NCBI GenBank assembly: GCA_942492795.1
Contig: OW818639.1
Span: 2,108,001-2,172,000, forward strand
Direction of reading: 5' to 3'
DNA: 64,000 nt
From: RGIG3178 sp942492795
Lineage (GTDB): Bacteria > Bacillota > Clostridia > Christensenellales > QAND01
The notes beneath the pieces are model-generated. The model ran no database searches. It saw nothing but the letters and a program-made list of their open reading frames with translations, and had not been told where the DNA came from. Position numbers and translations under genes: made by a program. How positions within the stretch are numbered: the first letter of the stretch is position 1; every line of letters begins with the position of its first letter. Below are positions 37,117 to 44,223 of this stretch, piece after piece.

Positions 37117-37962
37117 TTAGGAAGACGGCGCTTCCTTCGCCTGCTTGTCAAGACTATAAATCGGGGGAATCTCCTTATGGGCATAGCCGCCTTTTTTCCA
37201 TACCCGGATGAACATGATGGCACCGACGACAGCCATCGCGATGCTGACAAGCTGCGACACCCGAAGCGAACTGCCCCAGAGCATGAGGCTGAAATCCGGC
37301 AGTCTCATTCCTTCCAAAACAGCCCTCGCAGCACCGTATAGCGTTAAATACGCCCAAAACGCTCCGCCGCGCAGCTGCGGCTTTTTCTTCCACAACAGCA
37401 TAAGCAATGCGAATACCAGCAAGCTCCACATGCTTTCAATCAGAAACAAGCCAAGATGCCATTGTCCGTCAACCAAAACAGCAGGCGGAAGCAATGCAAG
37501 ATCGGGCAAAACCTGTGCCTTAACGCCGGCCAACGCGGCGCCGTATAGCTCCTGATTGAAATAGTTGCCCCACCGGCCGATCGCCTGGGCCAAAACAAGG
37601 CCGGGCATAACGGGATCGACAATGTCCCAAAAGGAAACCTTGCGCCATTTGCACAGGATCAGCGCTGCGATTAGCCCGCCGATCACCGCCCCGTATATGG
37701 CAAGCCCGGACATGCGAAGTGTGAATATCTCGTCCAAATGATACTGAAAATAGCTCCATTCAAACGCCACATCGTATAAACGCGCGCCGATGACACCAAG
37801 CGGCAGTCCGATCAGAAGCAAGTCCATGACCATTTCGCTGGAATAACCTATTCTGCGCGATAATCTGGTAGCAACGAAAGTCGCCATCAGCACGCCAATC
37901 AGAATCATGACGCCATACCAATAGATGGGCATCCCAAATATGGTGAATGCAATATTTCTCAT
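37117..37962 (-). CDS. lgt: Prolipoprotein diacylglyceryl transferase
   Basis: Membrane enzyme that lipidates the lipobox Cys of prolipoproteins. 281 residues, about seven hydrophobic spans. Family hallmarks are IGARLYDVAFEW, MSGLAIYGAVIGG and the Lgt signature GRWGNYFNQELYG (about residues 135-147). ATG 37962 follows GGGGAAAAACGG; the frame to 38091 is upstream noncoding. It would process the lipoproteins at 42.2 and 63.5 kb. Confidence 0.95.
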   Translation of the reverse strand: MRNIAFTIFGMPIYWYGVMILIGVLMATFVATRLSRRIGYSSEMVMDLLLIGLPLGVIGARLYDVAFEWSYFQYHLDEIFTLRMSGLAIYGAVIGGLIAALILCKWRKVSFWDIVDPVMPGLVLAQAIGRWGNYFNQELYGAALAGVKAQVLPDLALLPPAVLVDGQWHLGLFLIESMWSLLVFALLMLLWKKKPQLRGGAFWAYLTLYGAARAVLEGMRLPDFSLMLWGSSLRVSQLVSIAMAVVGAIMFIRVWKKGGYAHKEIPPIYSLDKQAKEAPSS

Positions 37963-38139
37963 CCGTTTTTCCCCAGTCCGTAGTGTCTCTTTTCCAATTC
38001 CTTTGCGTTGAATCTTGTGCTTAGTATAGCACATGTCAAAGCCTTCGCAAAGAAGCCAATGCCTGCTGTGCTTTTTCAGGCCGGGTATCAAACGAAATAC
38101 CGGCTCTCTGCCGGAAGCAGAATTGCCGGTATCTTCCGT

Positions 38140-39819
38140 CTATGCCGTCTCGATTTTGGCTTCCTTGTGCAGCCCCAATTCTTCGATGGCCATTTCCCGC
38201 ATTTTAAACTTTTGAATTTTCCCGCTGCCCGTCATTGGAAAACTGTCGATATAGCGGATATATCGGGGGGATTTGAATCGCGACAGCCCTTCCCGGACAA
38301 ACGCTATCATTTCATCTTCGGCCACGGGTTTCGCGCCGTCCTTCAGAATGATGTACGCTGCCACCTCTTCCCCATAACGCGCGTCCGGCACCCCGATCAC
38401 CTGAACGTCCTGTACGCACGGGTGCGTATAGATGAACTCCTCTATCTCACGCGGATAAATATTCTCGCCGCCGCGGATGATCATATCCTTGATGCGCCCT
38501 GTGATCTTAAAATATCCGTTCTCGTCCATCGTACCGACATCACCGGTATGCAGCCAACCGTCCTTGTCGATGACTTTCGCGGTTTCTTCCGGCAGTTTAT
38601 AGTATCCCTTCATGACCTGATATCCCCGCGTAACGATTTCTCCCGGTGTATTGCAGGGGGCATCCGCCCCGGTTTCCATATCAACGATCTTGACTTCCAT
38701 ATGCGGCTGGACCGTTCCGATGGTGGAAACGCGCAATTCTATGGAATCCCCCGGCTTCGTCATGGTAATGACCGGTGAGCTTTCCGTTTGTCCGAACGCT
38801 ATGGTGATTTCCGGCATATGCATTTCGCGGACAACCCGGCGCATCACCTCAACAGGACAAGGAGAACCCGCCATGATGCCGGTTCGCAAAGAACTGAAGT
38901 CGAATTCACGAAAACGTTCATGCTCAAGAATCGCAATGAACATCGTCGGAACGCCGTGCACCGCCGTGCACTTTTCGATCTGTATGATCTCCATCGCGCG
39001 CACCGGATGGAAATACTCCTGAAATACCATCGTCGCGGCATAGTTCACCGCTGCCATCACACCCAATACGCATCCGAAGCAATGGAACAGCGGCACATGC
39101 AGCAACAGGCGGTCATTGTGAGAGAACTCCATGCATTCCGCGATTGCGCGCCCGTCGTTGACGATATTGTAATGCGTGAGCATGACGCCTTTTGGAAAAC
39201 CGGTCGTGCCCGAGGTATATTGCATCATGCAAACATCGTCTTTATCGCAGGTGTCCTTGCGCTTTTTCAAATCGGCATCGGAGATGGATTCGCCCATTTT
39301 GACGATATCTTCCCATGTAAACATACCCTCATGCCGGTCGCCTTTATCATGCGGTATGCAAATCACGTTTTTAAGCATGGGCAACGTTTCGCTTTTCAGC
39401 TGCCCCGGTTCGCAATCGTACAGCTCCGGACACATCTCATAGATATGCCCAAGATAATCCGAATCACGGTAGCCCTCGATCATGATGAGCGTCATGGAAT
39501 CGGATTGTTTGAGAAGATACTCCGCCTCAAACTTTTTATAATTGGTGTTGACGGTGACAAGCACGGCACCTATTTTCGCGCATGCGAACATCGCAACGAT
39601 CCACTGGGGATAATTCGTCGCCCACATCGCCACATGATCGCCCTTATTTACGCCCAACGCCATCAGTCCTTTGCCGACATCATCGCATATCCGGTTGAAC
39701 TCGCGATAACTCCAGCGTATATGATGAACGAGCGGATAGACCACCGCATCATTGTGCGGATATTCCCTTGCCTTTTCTTCCAGCAACCGTCCAAGCGTGT
39801 GATTGATCAATTCCGGCAT
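38140..39819 (-). CDS. AMP-forming acyl-CoA ligase (fatty-acid/short-chain acid CoA ligase family)
   Basis: ANL-superfamily ligase, 559 residues, making acyl-CoA from a carboxylic acid, ATP and CoA. Core motifs: P-loop YTSGTTGFPKGVMLTH (about 190-205), FGQTESSPV, WLHTGDVGTMDENGYFKITGR (A7/A8, in two parts) and the catalytic Lys in GSGKIQKFKMRE near the end. The acid substrate is not readable from sequence. ATG 39819 follows GGAGGAGGATATAAA. A complete T-box leader with a Leu-type specifier and its own consensus promoter precedes it, so expression should rise when tRNA-Leu is uncharged. That would suggest a role in leucine supply rather than general fatty-acid use; this is inference. Confidence 0.9.
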   Translation of the reverse strand: MPELINHTLGRLLEEKAREYPHNDAVVYPLVHHIRWSYREFNRICDDVGKGLMALGVNKGDHVAMWATNYPQWIVAMFACAKIGAVLVTVNTNYKKFEAEYLLKQSDSMTLIMIEGYRDSDYLGHIYEMCPELYDCEPGQLKSETLPMLKNVICIPHDKGDRHEGMFTWEDIVKMGESISDADLKKRKDTCDKDDVCMMQYTSGTTGFPKGVMLTHYNIVNDGRAIAECMEFSHNDRLLLHVPLFHCFGCVLGVMAAVNYAATMVFQEYFHPVRAMEIIQIEKCTAVHGVPTMFIAILEHERFREFDFSSLRTGIMAGSPCPVEVMRRVVREMHMPEITIAFGQTESSPVITMTKPGDSIELRVSTIGTVQPHMEVKIVDMETGADAPCNTPGEIVTRGYQVMKGYYKLPEETAKVIDKDGWLHTGDVGTMDENGYFKITGRIKDMIIRGGENIYPREIEEFIYTHPCVQDVQVIGVPDARYGEEVAAYIILKDGAKPVAEDEMIAFVREGLSRFKSPRYIRYIDSFPMTGSGKIQKFKMREMAIEELGLHKEAKIETA

Positions 39820-39844
39820 TTTATATCCTCCTCCAACAAAAAAC

Positions 39845-40108
39845 AAAAAACCCTTTCATCCATTAGAAGGACGAAAGAGTTCTCTTCCGCGGTACCACCT
39901 TTTTTGGGCTAAGCCCCACTTATCGGGCGCTGACACGCCCCATCTCTGTAACGGGAGAACCCGTTTTGCCCTACTCTGCGCAGTGCATTTCGGTTAAAAA
40001 CGCTCCAAGGTGAGATTCCGGTTCCGTCGCGTCTGTCTCGCACCAACCGACAGCTCTCTTGCCGCACTGGCAAACCGTACTTTTCCTCTTCAAAGCTTTT
40101 TAATATAT
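39845..40108 (-). promoter_or_regulatory. T-box riboswitch with leucine-type specifier (CUC)
   Basis: Complete T-box leader on the minus strand. Stem I contains GAGAGCUGUCGGUUGGUGCGA (read in two parts, 40036-40057 region), then specifier context GAA-U-CUC-ACC-UUGGAGC. The T-box core AAGGTGGTACCGCGG is at 39887-39901. The terminator CTCTTTCGTCC/GGATGAAAGGG with TTTTTT is at 39845-39879. Aligned with the valS leader, where GUC occupies the same place, the specifier here is CUC (40014-40012), a leucine codon. The next gene is the acyl-CoA ligase, 25 bases after the terminator, not a leucyl-tRNA synthetase. Confidence 0.88.
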
Positions 40109-40114
40109 GGTTGG

Positions 40115-40143
40115 ATTATATGCAACAGCCATATTTTTGTCAA
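40115..40143 (-). promoter_or_regulatory. Consensus promoter of the Leu T-box transcript
   Basis: Minus-strand TTGACA (40138-40143), exactly 17 bases, TATAAT (40115-40120): a perfect sigma-A consensus. High basal initiation fits control by attenuation in the leader. Confidence 0.93.
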
Positions 40144-40189
40144 CAGCTTTTTCCAAAACTATTGTTTTATAAATACGCTATACCTTGCA

Positions 40190-40687
40190 TCAACGACGTT
40201 CTATGACGCCGCACGCGATCTTCTCTCCCGAATTTCCTGAAGGTTGGGATGTGAAATCGTCCGGCCTCCTGTGTATGACCACTGTCCGTCCAACGATTTC
40301 TTCCAATGTCAGCCTGTCGGTCAATACGATGCTAAAGGCATAACCGCGGTTGCCGAATAAAGGCGGCAGGTCTCCGGCATGGTATGGATGCTCACAGTCG
40401 TTGGCATTGTAATGACCCTGCGCATCGGCAAACGGATCCTGCGTATTTCCTGTGCAACTTTTTCCTGCATGGATATGAAAACCGAAAACCTGGCCGTCGC
40501 ATGGCTGCTGCGTCCACGGCAAACCATACAACTCGGTTGCCACGAGAATGCCTTCCGATGTCTGAAAAAAGCAGACTGTGCCGTTGATGGACGGTTTTGC
40601 AGGTGTGCCATACACCCTGGCCATCGCATGCGGCGGATATTCCAACATGCGGGCATATCGCCTGTGTTTGCTGTTGTTGAAATTCAA
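40190..40687 (-). CDS. Cu/Zn superoxide dismutase family protein
   Basis: 165 residues from TTG 40687. All metal ligands can be aligned: GFHIHAG (two Cu His), GHYNANDCEHPYHAGDLP (bridging His, two zinc His, zinc Asp) and VVIHRRPDDF (last Cu His). The usual active-site Arg near the C-terminus (GNxGxRxACGVI) is Lys here (GNSGEKIACGVI). There is no signal peptide, so it is probably cytoplasmic, unlike most bacterial SodC. TTG was chosen because AAAAGGAGAG precedes it; an ATG at 40801 lies upstream of that site. Divergent from a small Cys/Ser/Gln-rich gene. Confidence 0.87.
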   Translation of the reverse strand: MNFNNSKHRRYARMLEYPPHAMARVYGTPAKPSINGTVCFFQTSEGILVATELYGLPWTQQPCDGQVFGFHIHAGKSCTGNTQDPFADAQGHYNANDCEHPYHAGDLPPLFGNRGYAFSIVLTDRLTLEEIVGRTVVIHRRPDDFTSQPSGNSGEKIACGVIERR

Positions 40688-40805
40688 AGTGCTCTCTCCT
40701 TTTGGTGTATAGTATGTTGCCCGAAGCGGATTTGCCTGCAATCGGAGTGATTGATACTTCAAATTCCATTGATGCAGTAACACTTTTGTCGATTGTGACA
40801 TAACA

Positions 40806-40839
40806 TACCATGCATGCGGTTGCTAAATACCATGCATGC
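40806..40839. repeat. Direct repeat TACCATGCATGC, 22-base period
   Basis: Two exact copies (40806-40817 and 40828-40839), each containing the palindrome ATGCAT, lie between the divergent SOD and small-protein genes. The 22-base period is about two helical turns, as for paired regulator sites. Confidence 0.6.
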
Positions 40840-40860
40840 AATCGTCAGGAGGTAAATTGC

Positions 40861-41160
40861 ATGTCCAGATGTTGTTGCAGGAAATGTTCGAGCTCAAGCT
40901 CCGGATCGGGGCAGAACGGCGGAGTATCCCCGCTTTTCGCTCAGGCTCAGGCGCAGGCGCAGAATCAGGACCAAGACCAGGAAGCAGATCAAAAATCCGT
41001 AATCCGCGACATCGGAAACGGGGATGTCAAAGTCGACATCGACATCGACAATGTGGCGGTTGCCGTTGCGGTGCTGCTTAGCCTTGGCTTGGCTACGGGT
41101 GCGGTCGGTGCCCCGGAGTTAAGGGGTTATATCGATCAGCTTATGGCAGCCAAGAAATAA
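40861..41160 (+). CDS. Small Cys/Ser/Gln-rich protein of unknown function
   Basis: 99 residues, no family recognised. N-terminus MSRCCCRKCSSSSSGSG has four Cys in eight residues, then a Ser run. A low-complexity QAQAQAQNQDQDQEADQ segment follows (about 28-44), then an acidic strand-like segment (VKVDIDIDN), one hydrophobic helix (VAVAVAVLLSLGLATGAVG, about 67-85) and a Lys-rich end. GGAGG at 40848-40852 sets the ATG. The style resembles spore-coat or exosporium proteins of Firmicutes, but that is only a resemblance. It is followed by a GGATACCCGG/CCGGGTATCC hairpin. Confidence 0.7.
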   Translation: MSRCCCRKCSSSSSGSGQNGGVSPLFAQAQAQAQNQDQDQEADQKSVIRDIGNGDVKVDIDIDNVAVAVAVLLSLGLATGAVGAPELRGYIDQLMAAKK

Positions 41161-41177
41161 CCAAAGATGAAAAACAG

Positions 41178-41203
41178 GATACCCGGCAGTCGACCGGGTA
41201 TCC
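41178..41203 (+). terminator. Hairpin after the small Cys/Ser/Gln-rich gene
   Basis: Perfect stem GGATACCCGG-CAGTCG-ACCGGGTATCC region without a T-run, 17 bases after the stop; a possible terminator or stabilising 3' end. The remaining bases to 41373 show nothing else. Confidence 0.5.
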
Positions 41204-41373
41204 CGAATTACATGGTTGCAAACGGTATCTTGGATCGTTCCAACGGCTCTTGCAGACATAAGGGGTTATTTAAAATACCAGTTGACATGGATGCATGCAC
41301 ATATTGGAACAACGGCATTGAATACGAGGGCATTTCAAATGTTAGCAAAGAGGAATCCATTGCGTTGAAATTT

Positions 41374-41411
41374 AAACCTCCCGATACGGTCTTATCCGAA
41401 TCGGGAGGTTT
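41374..41411. terminator. Terminator hairpin after mntP
   Basis: AAACCTCCCGAT / ATCGGGAGGTTT stem with a 14-base loop. It has TTTCATTT after it on the plus strand and TTTAAATTTC on the minus strand. Confidence 0.7.
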
Positions 41412-41472
41412 TCATTTATATGCTTATACTGTCAGCGCTTCAATTAAGCGGAATATTCCGGCAGGAAGCGTT

Positions 41473-42027
41473 CTAAGCCAACAGATGTTTTACAAGGATC
41501 TGAATTCCGATACAAATCAATATCGCTCCGCCAGCCAATTCGGCGTATGTTTTGAGTTTTTCACCGAACAGATGCCCGATCTTGACGCCGATCATGGAGA
41601 GCGAAAACGTGATAATCCCGATGGTCAAGCAAGCCTGTACAATGTTGATGCCCAAAAGTGCAAATGTCAACCCAACCGCCAACGCATCGAGGCTTGTCGC
41701 AATGGAGAGCACCAGCATTTCTTTGTATTCCAGCGATTCGGTTTTACACTCGTTGCTTGCGCGGGACTCTTTGATCATCTTTGCGCCTATGAAAAGAAGC
41801 AGCGCAAATGCGATCCAGTGATCAAACGCCGAGATCTGCCGATAAAAGCTGATGCCGACCAAATAGCCCAAAAGCGGCATGCCCGCCTGAAAAATGCCGA
41901 AATACGCGCCGATAATGGCTGCTTTTTTGAGCGTTATCGTCTGCATGGACAAACCTTTGCAAACGGCAACCGCAAACGCATCCATCGACAAGCCCGCCGC
42001 TATGAGTAAAAGCTGTGCCAATCCCAT
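41473..42027 (-). CDS. mntP: Manganese efflux pump MntP
   Basis: Membrane Mn2+ exporter, 184 residues with six hydrophobic helices. The two DUF204 repeats each carry the conserved Asp: GLSMDAFAVAVCKGL (about 12-26) and ATSLDALAVGLTFAL (about 110-124). A leader with the yybP-ykoY signature and terminator immediately upstream supports the Mn role, because MntP genes are classic targets of that Mn2+ riboswitch. Mn2+ binding would permit read-through and export. Confidence 0.93.
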   Translation of the reverse strand: MGLAQLLLIAAGLSMDAFAVAVCKGLSMQTITLKKAAIIGAYFGIFQAGMPLLGYLVGISFYRQISAFDHWIAFALLLFIGAKMIKESRASNECKTESLEYKEMLVLSIATSLDALAVGLTFALLGINIVQACLTIGIITFSLSMIGVKIGHLFGEKLKTYAELAGGAILICIGIQILVKHLLA

Positions 42028-42047
42028 CCCGTTTTTCCTTTCGCCTT

Positions 42048-42170
42048 AAAAAAAGAGACTTATCCGCAACATTCGTTACAGATAAGTCTCATCATTTCAG
42101 ATAATGCCAGATAATCTCTTATCAGTATGTTGGCAATACCGCACGGATGTGCTGACTACTCCCCTATCGT
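42048..42170 (-). promoter_or_regulatory. yybP-ykoY (Mn2+) riboswitch upstream of mntP
   Basis: Minus-strand leader containing the hallmark GGGGAGUAG (42156-42164), intervening stems, and an intrinsic terminator GAGACTTATC/GATAAGTCTC followed by TTTTTTT (42048-42090) just 20 bases before mntP. The aptamer call rests on the hallmark loop plus the identity of the gene; the second conserved loop was not assigned with certainty. Confidence 0.8.
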
Positions 42171-42176
42171 TGAGTC

Positions 42177-42205
42177 ATTATACACAATGAAGGGATGTTG
42201 GTCAA
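42177..42205 (-). promoter_or_regulatory. Promoter of the mntP leader
   Basis: Minus-strand TTGACC (42200-42205), 17 bases, TATAAT (42177-42182). Confidence 0.85.
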
Positions 42206-42241
42206 GGCACCCCATCTCAATACTCCCTTTACGGCTGGTGT

Positions 42242-43252
42242 CTACAGACCGCTGAACATGTCACCGGCTTTCCAACCCATTGTAAAGGTATAAGCGGATA
42301 CTTCTTTGTTGTTGCAATAGATCCATCCCTGGTATCCGTCGGAAGTTTTTAACTTAAACCATCTCTTCCCGTATACACGCGTGATGGTGAGATATTCGTT
42401 TGTTTGCGCGATGATCGCAATCCCTTCGGAAACGTTGGGCACCCTCCCTGCCGTATAGGGCCAGAGGGTTGGTATCCAATAATAGTCGTAAGCGGAATTG
42501 TAATAATCGTCCGTTATATTCTTAAGCAACAGGCATGGCTTTTTGCATTTCAATTTTTTCGTCTCGCCTACTATGCCGGCGGTATACCTTGTTTCTTCCA
42601 ATACCCGTTTGCTGCCGGCGGGGTTGTAATGGCCCATATACAAAAGGTATGTCAGTTCGTCCGTATCCGTCAGGCACATGACGAGTCCTTTTGCATCAAA
42701 ATGATCGACGGATTTGAATGCGCTTCGCCAGCCTTGATCAAATTTGACGTCCATCAGGCCGCCCATAAAAAGCAAATCCGTGCCGTTCCACCAATAGAGG
42801 TAGGAAAAGGCATACTTCCCTTGCGGCAATGATGGGTTGTATTTATCGGTAAATACAAATTCGAGGATCTTATCGCCCTTTTTAACGTCGGTGATCGCAA
42901 ACAGTTGCGCCAGCCCGGCTTTGGGGACATCGTACGGTTTCTCATTGATAAACAGCTTTGAATCCGTTTCCCCGGCAACGAACACTATGTTCTCCTCAAC
43001 TGCGTCGGAATTGATATCCCGCACCGCTTTATTCCGGTAAATATCAAATATCACATCCCCGCTTCCTGCCGAATCCGGCGTTTCCGGTGTTGGCAACGGC
43101 GACGGTGTAGGCGTGGGAGCGGGTGTCGGCGGTGCAACGCTTTGCATTCCGGTAGCTTGTAAAGTATTTTGCGGCCCCGTCACAGGTTTGGAACAGGACA
43201 TACCCGACAGCATAAGCATACAAATACACAGAACATACGTTATTTTGCGCAT
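42242..43252 (-). CDS. Lipoprotein with Pro/Thr linker and SH3-like C-terminus
   Basis: 336 residues, exported and lipid-anchored: signal peptide MRKITYVLCICMLMLSG with lipobox LSGMSC (Cys20). A low-complexity linker of Pro, Thr and Ala follows (about 38-62). The middle (about 65-250) has no family I recognise. The C-terminal portion (about 270-325, with NEYLTITRVYGKRWFKLKTSDG and YQGWIYCNN) resembles a bacterial SH3 domain that could bind the cell wall. No partner genes are evident. Confidence 0.75.
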   Translation of the reverse strand: MRKITYVLCICMLMLSGMSCSKPVTGPQNTLQATGMQSVAPPTPAPTPTPSPLPTPETPDSAGSGDVIFDIYRNKAVRDINSDAVEENIVFVAGETDSKLFINEKPYDVPKAGLAQLFAITDVKKGDKILEFVFTDKYNPSLPQGKYAFSYLYWWNGTDLLFMGGLMDVKFDQGWRSAFKSVDHFDAKGLVMCLTDTDELTYLLYMGHYNPAGSKRVLEETRYTAGIVGETKKLKCKKPCLLLKNITDDYYNSAYDYYWIPTLWPYTAGRVPNVSEGIAIIAQTNEYLTITRVYGKRWFKLKTSDGYQGWIYCNNKEVSAYTFTMGWKAGDMFSGL

Positions 43253-43416
43253 GATGGATCCCCGCTCTCTGATTCTTTTTTATTTTGCTTACCAAGCAAC
43301 ACGGAATGGAACAGTCCGCGTTTTGTCAACAGGATGCTTAATGATACGAACCCTTTGTTCGTTTCCCCTTAAAGTTTAACATGCATCGCCGGATAGCCAA
43401 GTATTGCGTCAGAAGC

Positions 43417-43767
43417 CTATCCGCTTGCTTTTGTTTTTGTCAATTTGTAGCGATCCCGGCAATCGGCCAGCATTTTGGCATAATCGGCTTTGGAAACACC
43501 TTCCAGATCGCCGTATTCGCATAGGATATAGTTCTGTTTTACTAATTCCAATGTCGTTACAGTCTCAGGTAAGTTACACAACTTCACACAGTCATCCCCT
43601 TTGAGGCAGGTTCCGCCTTCTTTGAGTTCGCAGCGCATACCAAGCAAGGAAAACGTATCGTCATCCCAATGCTGGTATTCAGCGACCGTTTTGAGCGTTT
43701 CGTTTTGCTCCATATGTTTTGGGCATTCCATGTCAAACGTTACCAGAATCAATGTAGTTTCTTCCAT
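43417..43767 (-). CDS. Cys-rich hypothetical protein
   Basis: 116 residues, family not recognised. Eight residue positions stand out: Cys in MECPKH, a cluster GMRCELKEGGTCLKGDDCVKLC split by Gly and Asp residues, and further Cys at YILCEYGD and LADCRDR. The spacing suggests metal binding or disulfides. No signal peptide or membrane helix. The ATG at 43767 has a GGAGGGAG ribosome site. It stands alone between the lipoprotein and the tiny ORF. Confidence 0.65.
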   Translation of the reverse strand: MEETTLILVTFDMECPKHMEQNETLKTVAEYQHWDDDTFSLLGMRCELKEGGTCLKGDDCVKLCNLPETVTTLELVKQNYILCEYGDLEGVSKADYAKMLADCRDRYKLTKTKASG

Positions 43768-43818
43768 GGTTCTCCCTCCTTTTGCGTCGTCGACGCATGA
43801 TGGCTAAAAACAATAAAA

Positions 43819-43834
43819 GCACCCCATCGGGTGC
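43819..43834 (-). terminator. Terminator after the 33-residue ORF
   Basis: Minus-strand GCACCC-GATG-GGGTGC followed by TTTTATTGTTTTT, directly after the stop codon of the small ORF. Confidence 0.85.
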
Positions 43835-43840
43835 CCGCTC

Positions 43841-43942
43841 TCAAAGTCCATGCAAAACTGTCAATCCGCTTGTTTGGATAGTCTTCCAAACGATACTGCC
43901 GGATTGCGTTTGATCTGTTGCCATCCGATTCTTCGCGTTCAT
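43841..43942 (-). CDS. Possible 33-residue small protein
   Basis: Short ORF (starts MNAKNRMATDQTQSG, ends LTVLHGL) with AAGGAG eight bases before the ATG and a strong terminator right after the stop. Ribosome site, ORF and terminator together argue for a real gene. No family recognised and no membrane helix. A promoter was not clearly found; candidate TTGACT and TTGACC -35 elements lie within about 150 bases upstream. Confidence 0.5.
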   Translation of the reverse strand: MNAKNRMATDQTQSGSIVWKTIQTSGLTVLHGL

Positions 43943-44169
43943 GCTGGTTTCTCCTTCACCGAATCGACATTAACCTTGCCGTGAAATGCGTATATATACG
44001 CAGGTTACCATCGATAGAGCAGGACAGGATGCCGCAGTCAATCATCAATCGCCTATTCATACTGTACATCAATCAGGCAATCCGGTCAAGTACAGGCAGC
44101 CAACAGCCATGATCTTTGCCATCGGACAGCCAAAACAGAATACAGAACTTAACGAACCATAAAAGAGAA
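43943..44169. other. Intergenic region with no recognised gene
   Basis: About 230 bases upstream of the small ORF and downstream of the surface protein. Apart from possible weak promoter elements on the minus strand nothing is recognised. A plus-strand reading frame here lacks a ribosome site. Confidence 0.5.
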
Positions 44170-44198
44170 TTGCCGGCAGATGGTTGATCTGCCGGCAA
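44161..44198 (-). terminator. Terminator after the large surface protein gene
   Basis: Stem TTGCCGGCAGAT-CAACC-ATCTGCCGGCAA followed on the minus strand by TTCTCTTTT. Confidence 0.88.
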
Positions 44199-44223
44199 TA
44201 ATATTGTTACTTATCGATTATGC

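Noticed and set aside
41167..42009. 280-codon plus-strand frame after the small Cys/Ser/Gln-rich gene
   Set aside because: It runs antisense through mntP, whose helices, Asp motifs and riboswitch are clear.
43918..44112. 64-codon plus-strand frame in the gap before the surface gene
   Set aside because: No ribosome site, no hydrophobic or family features, and it opposes the better-supported 33-codon ORF.
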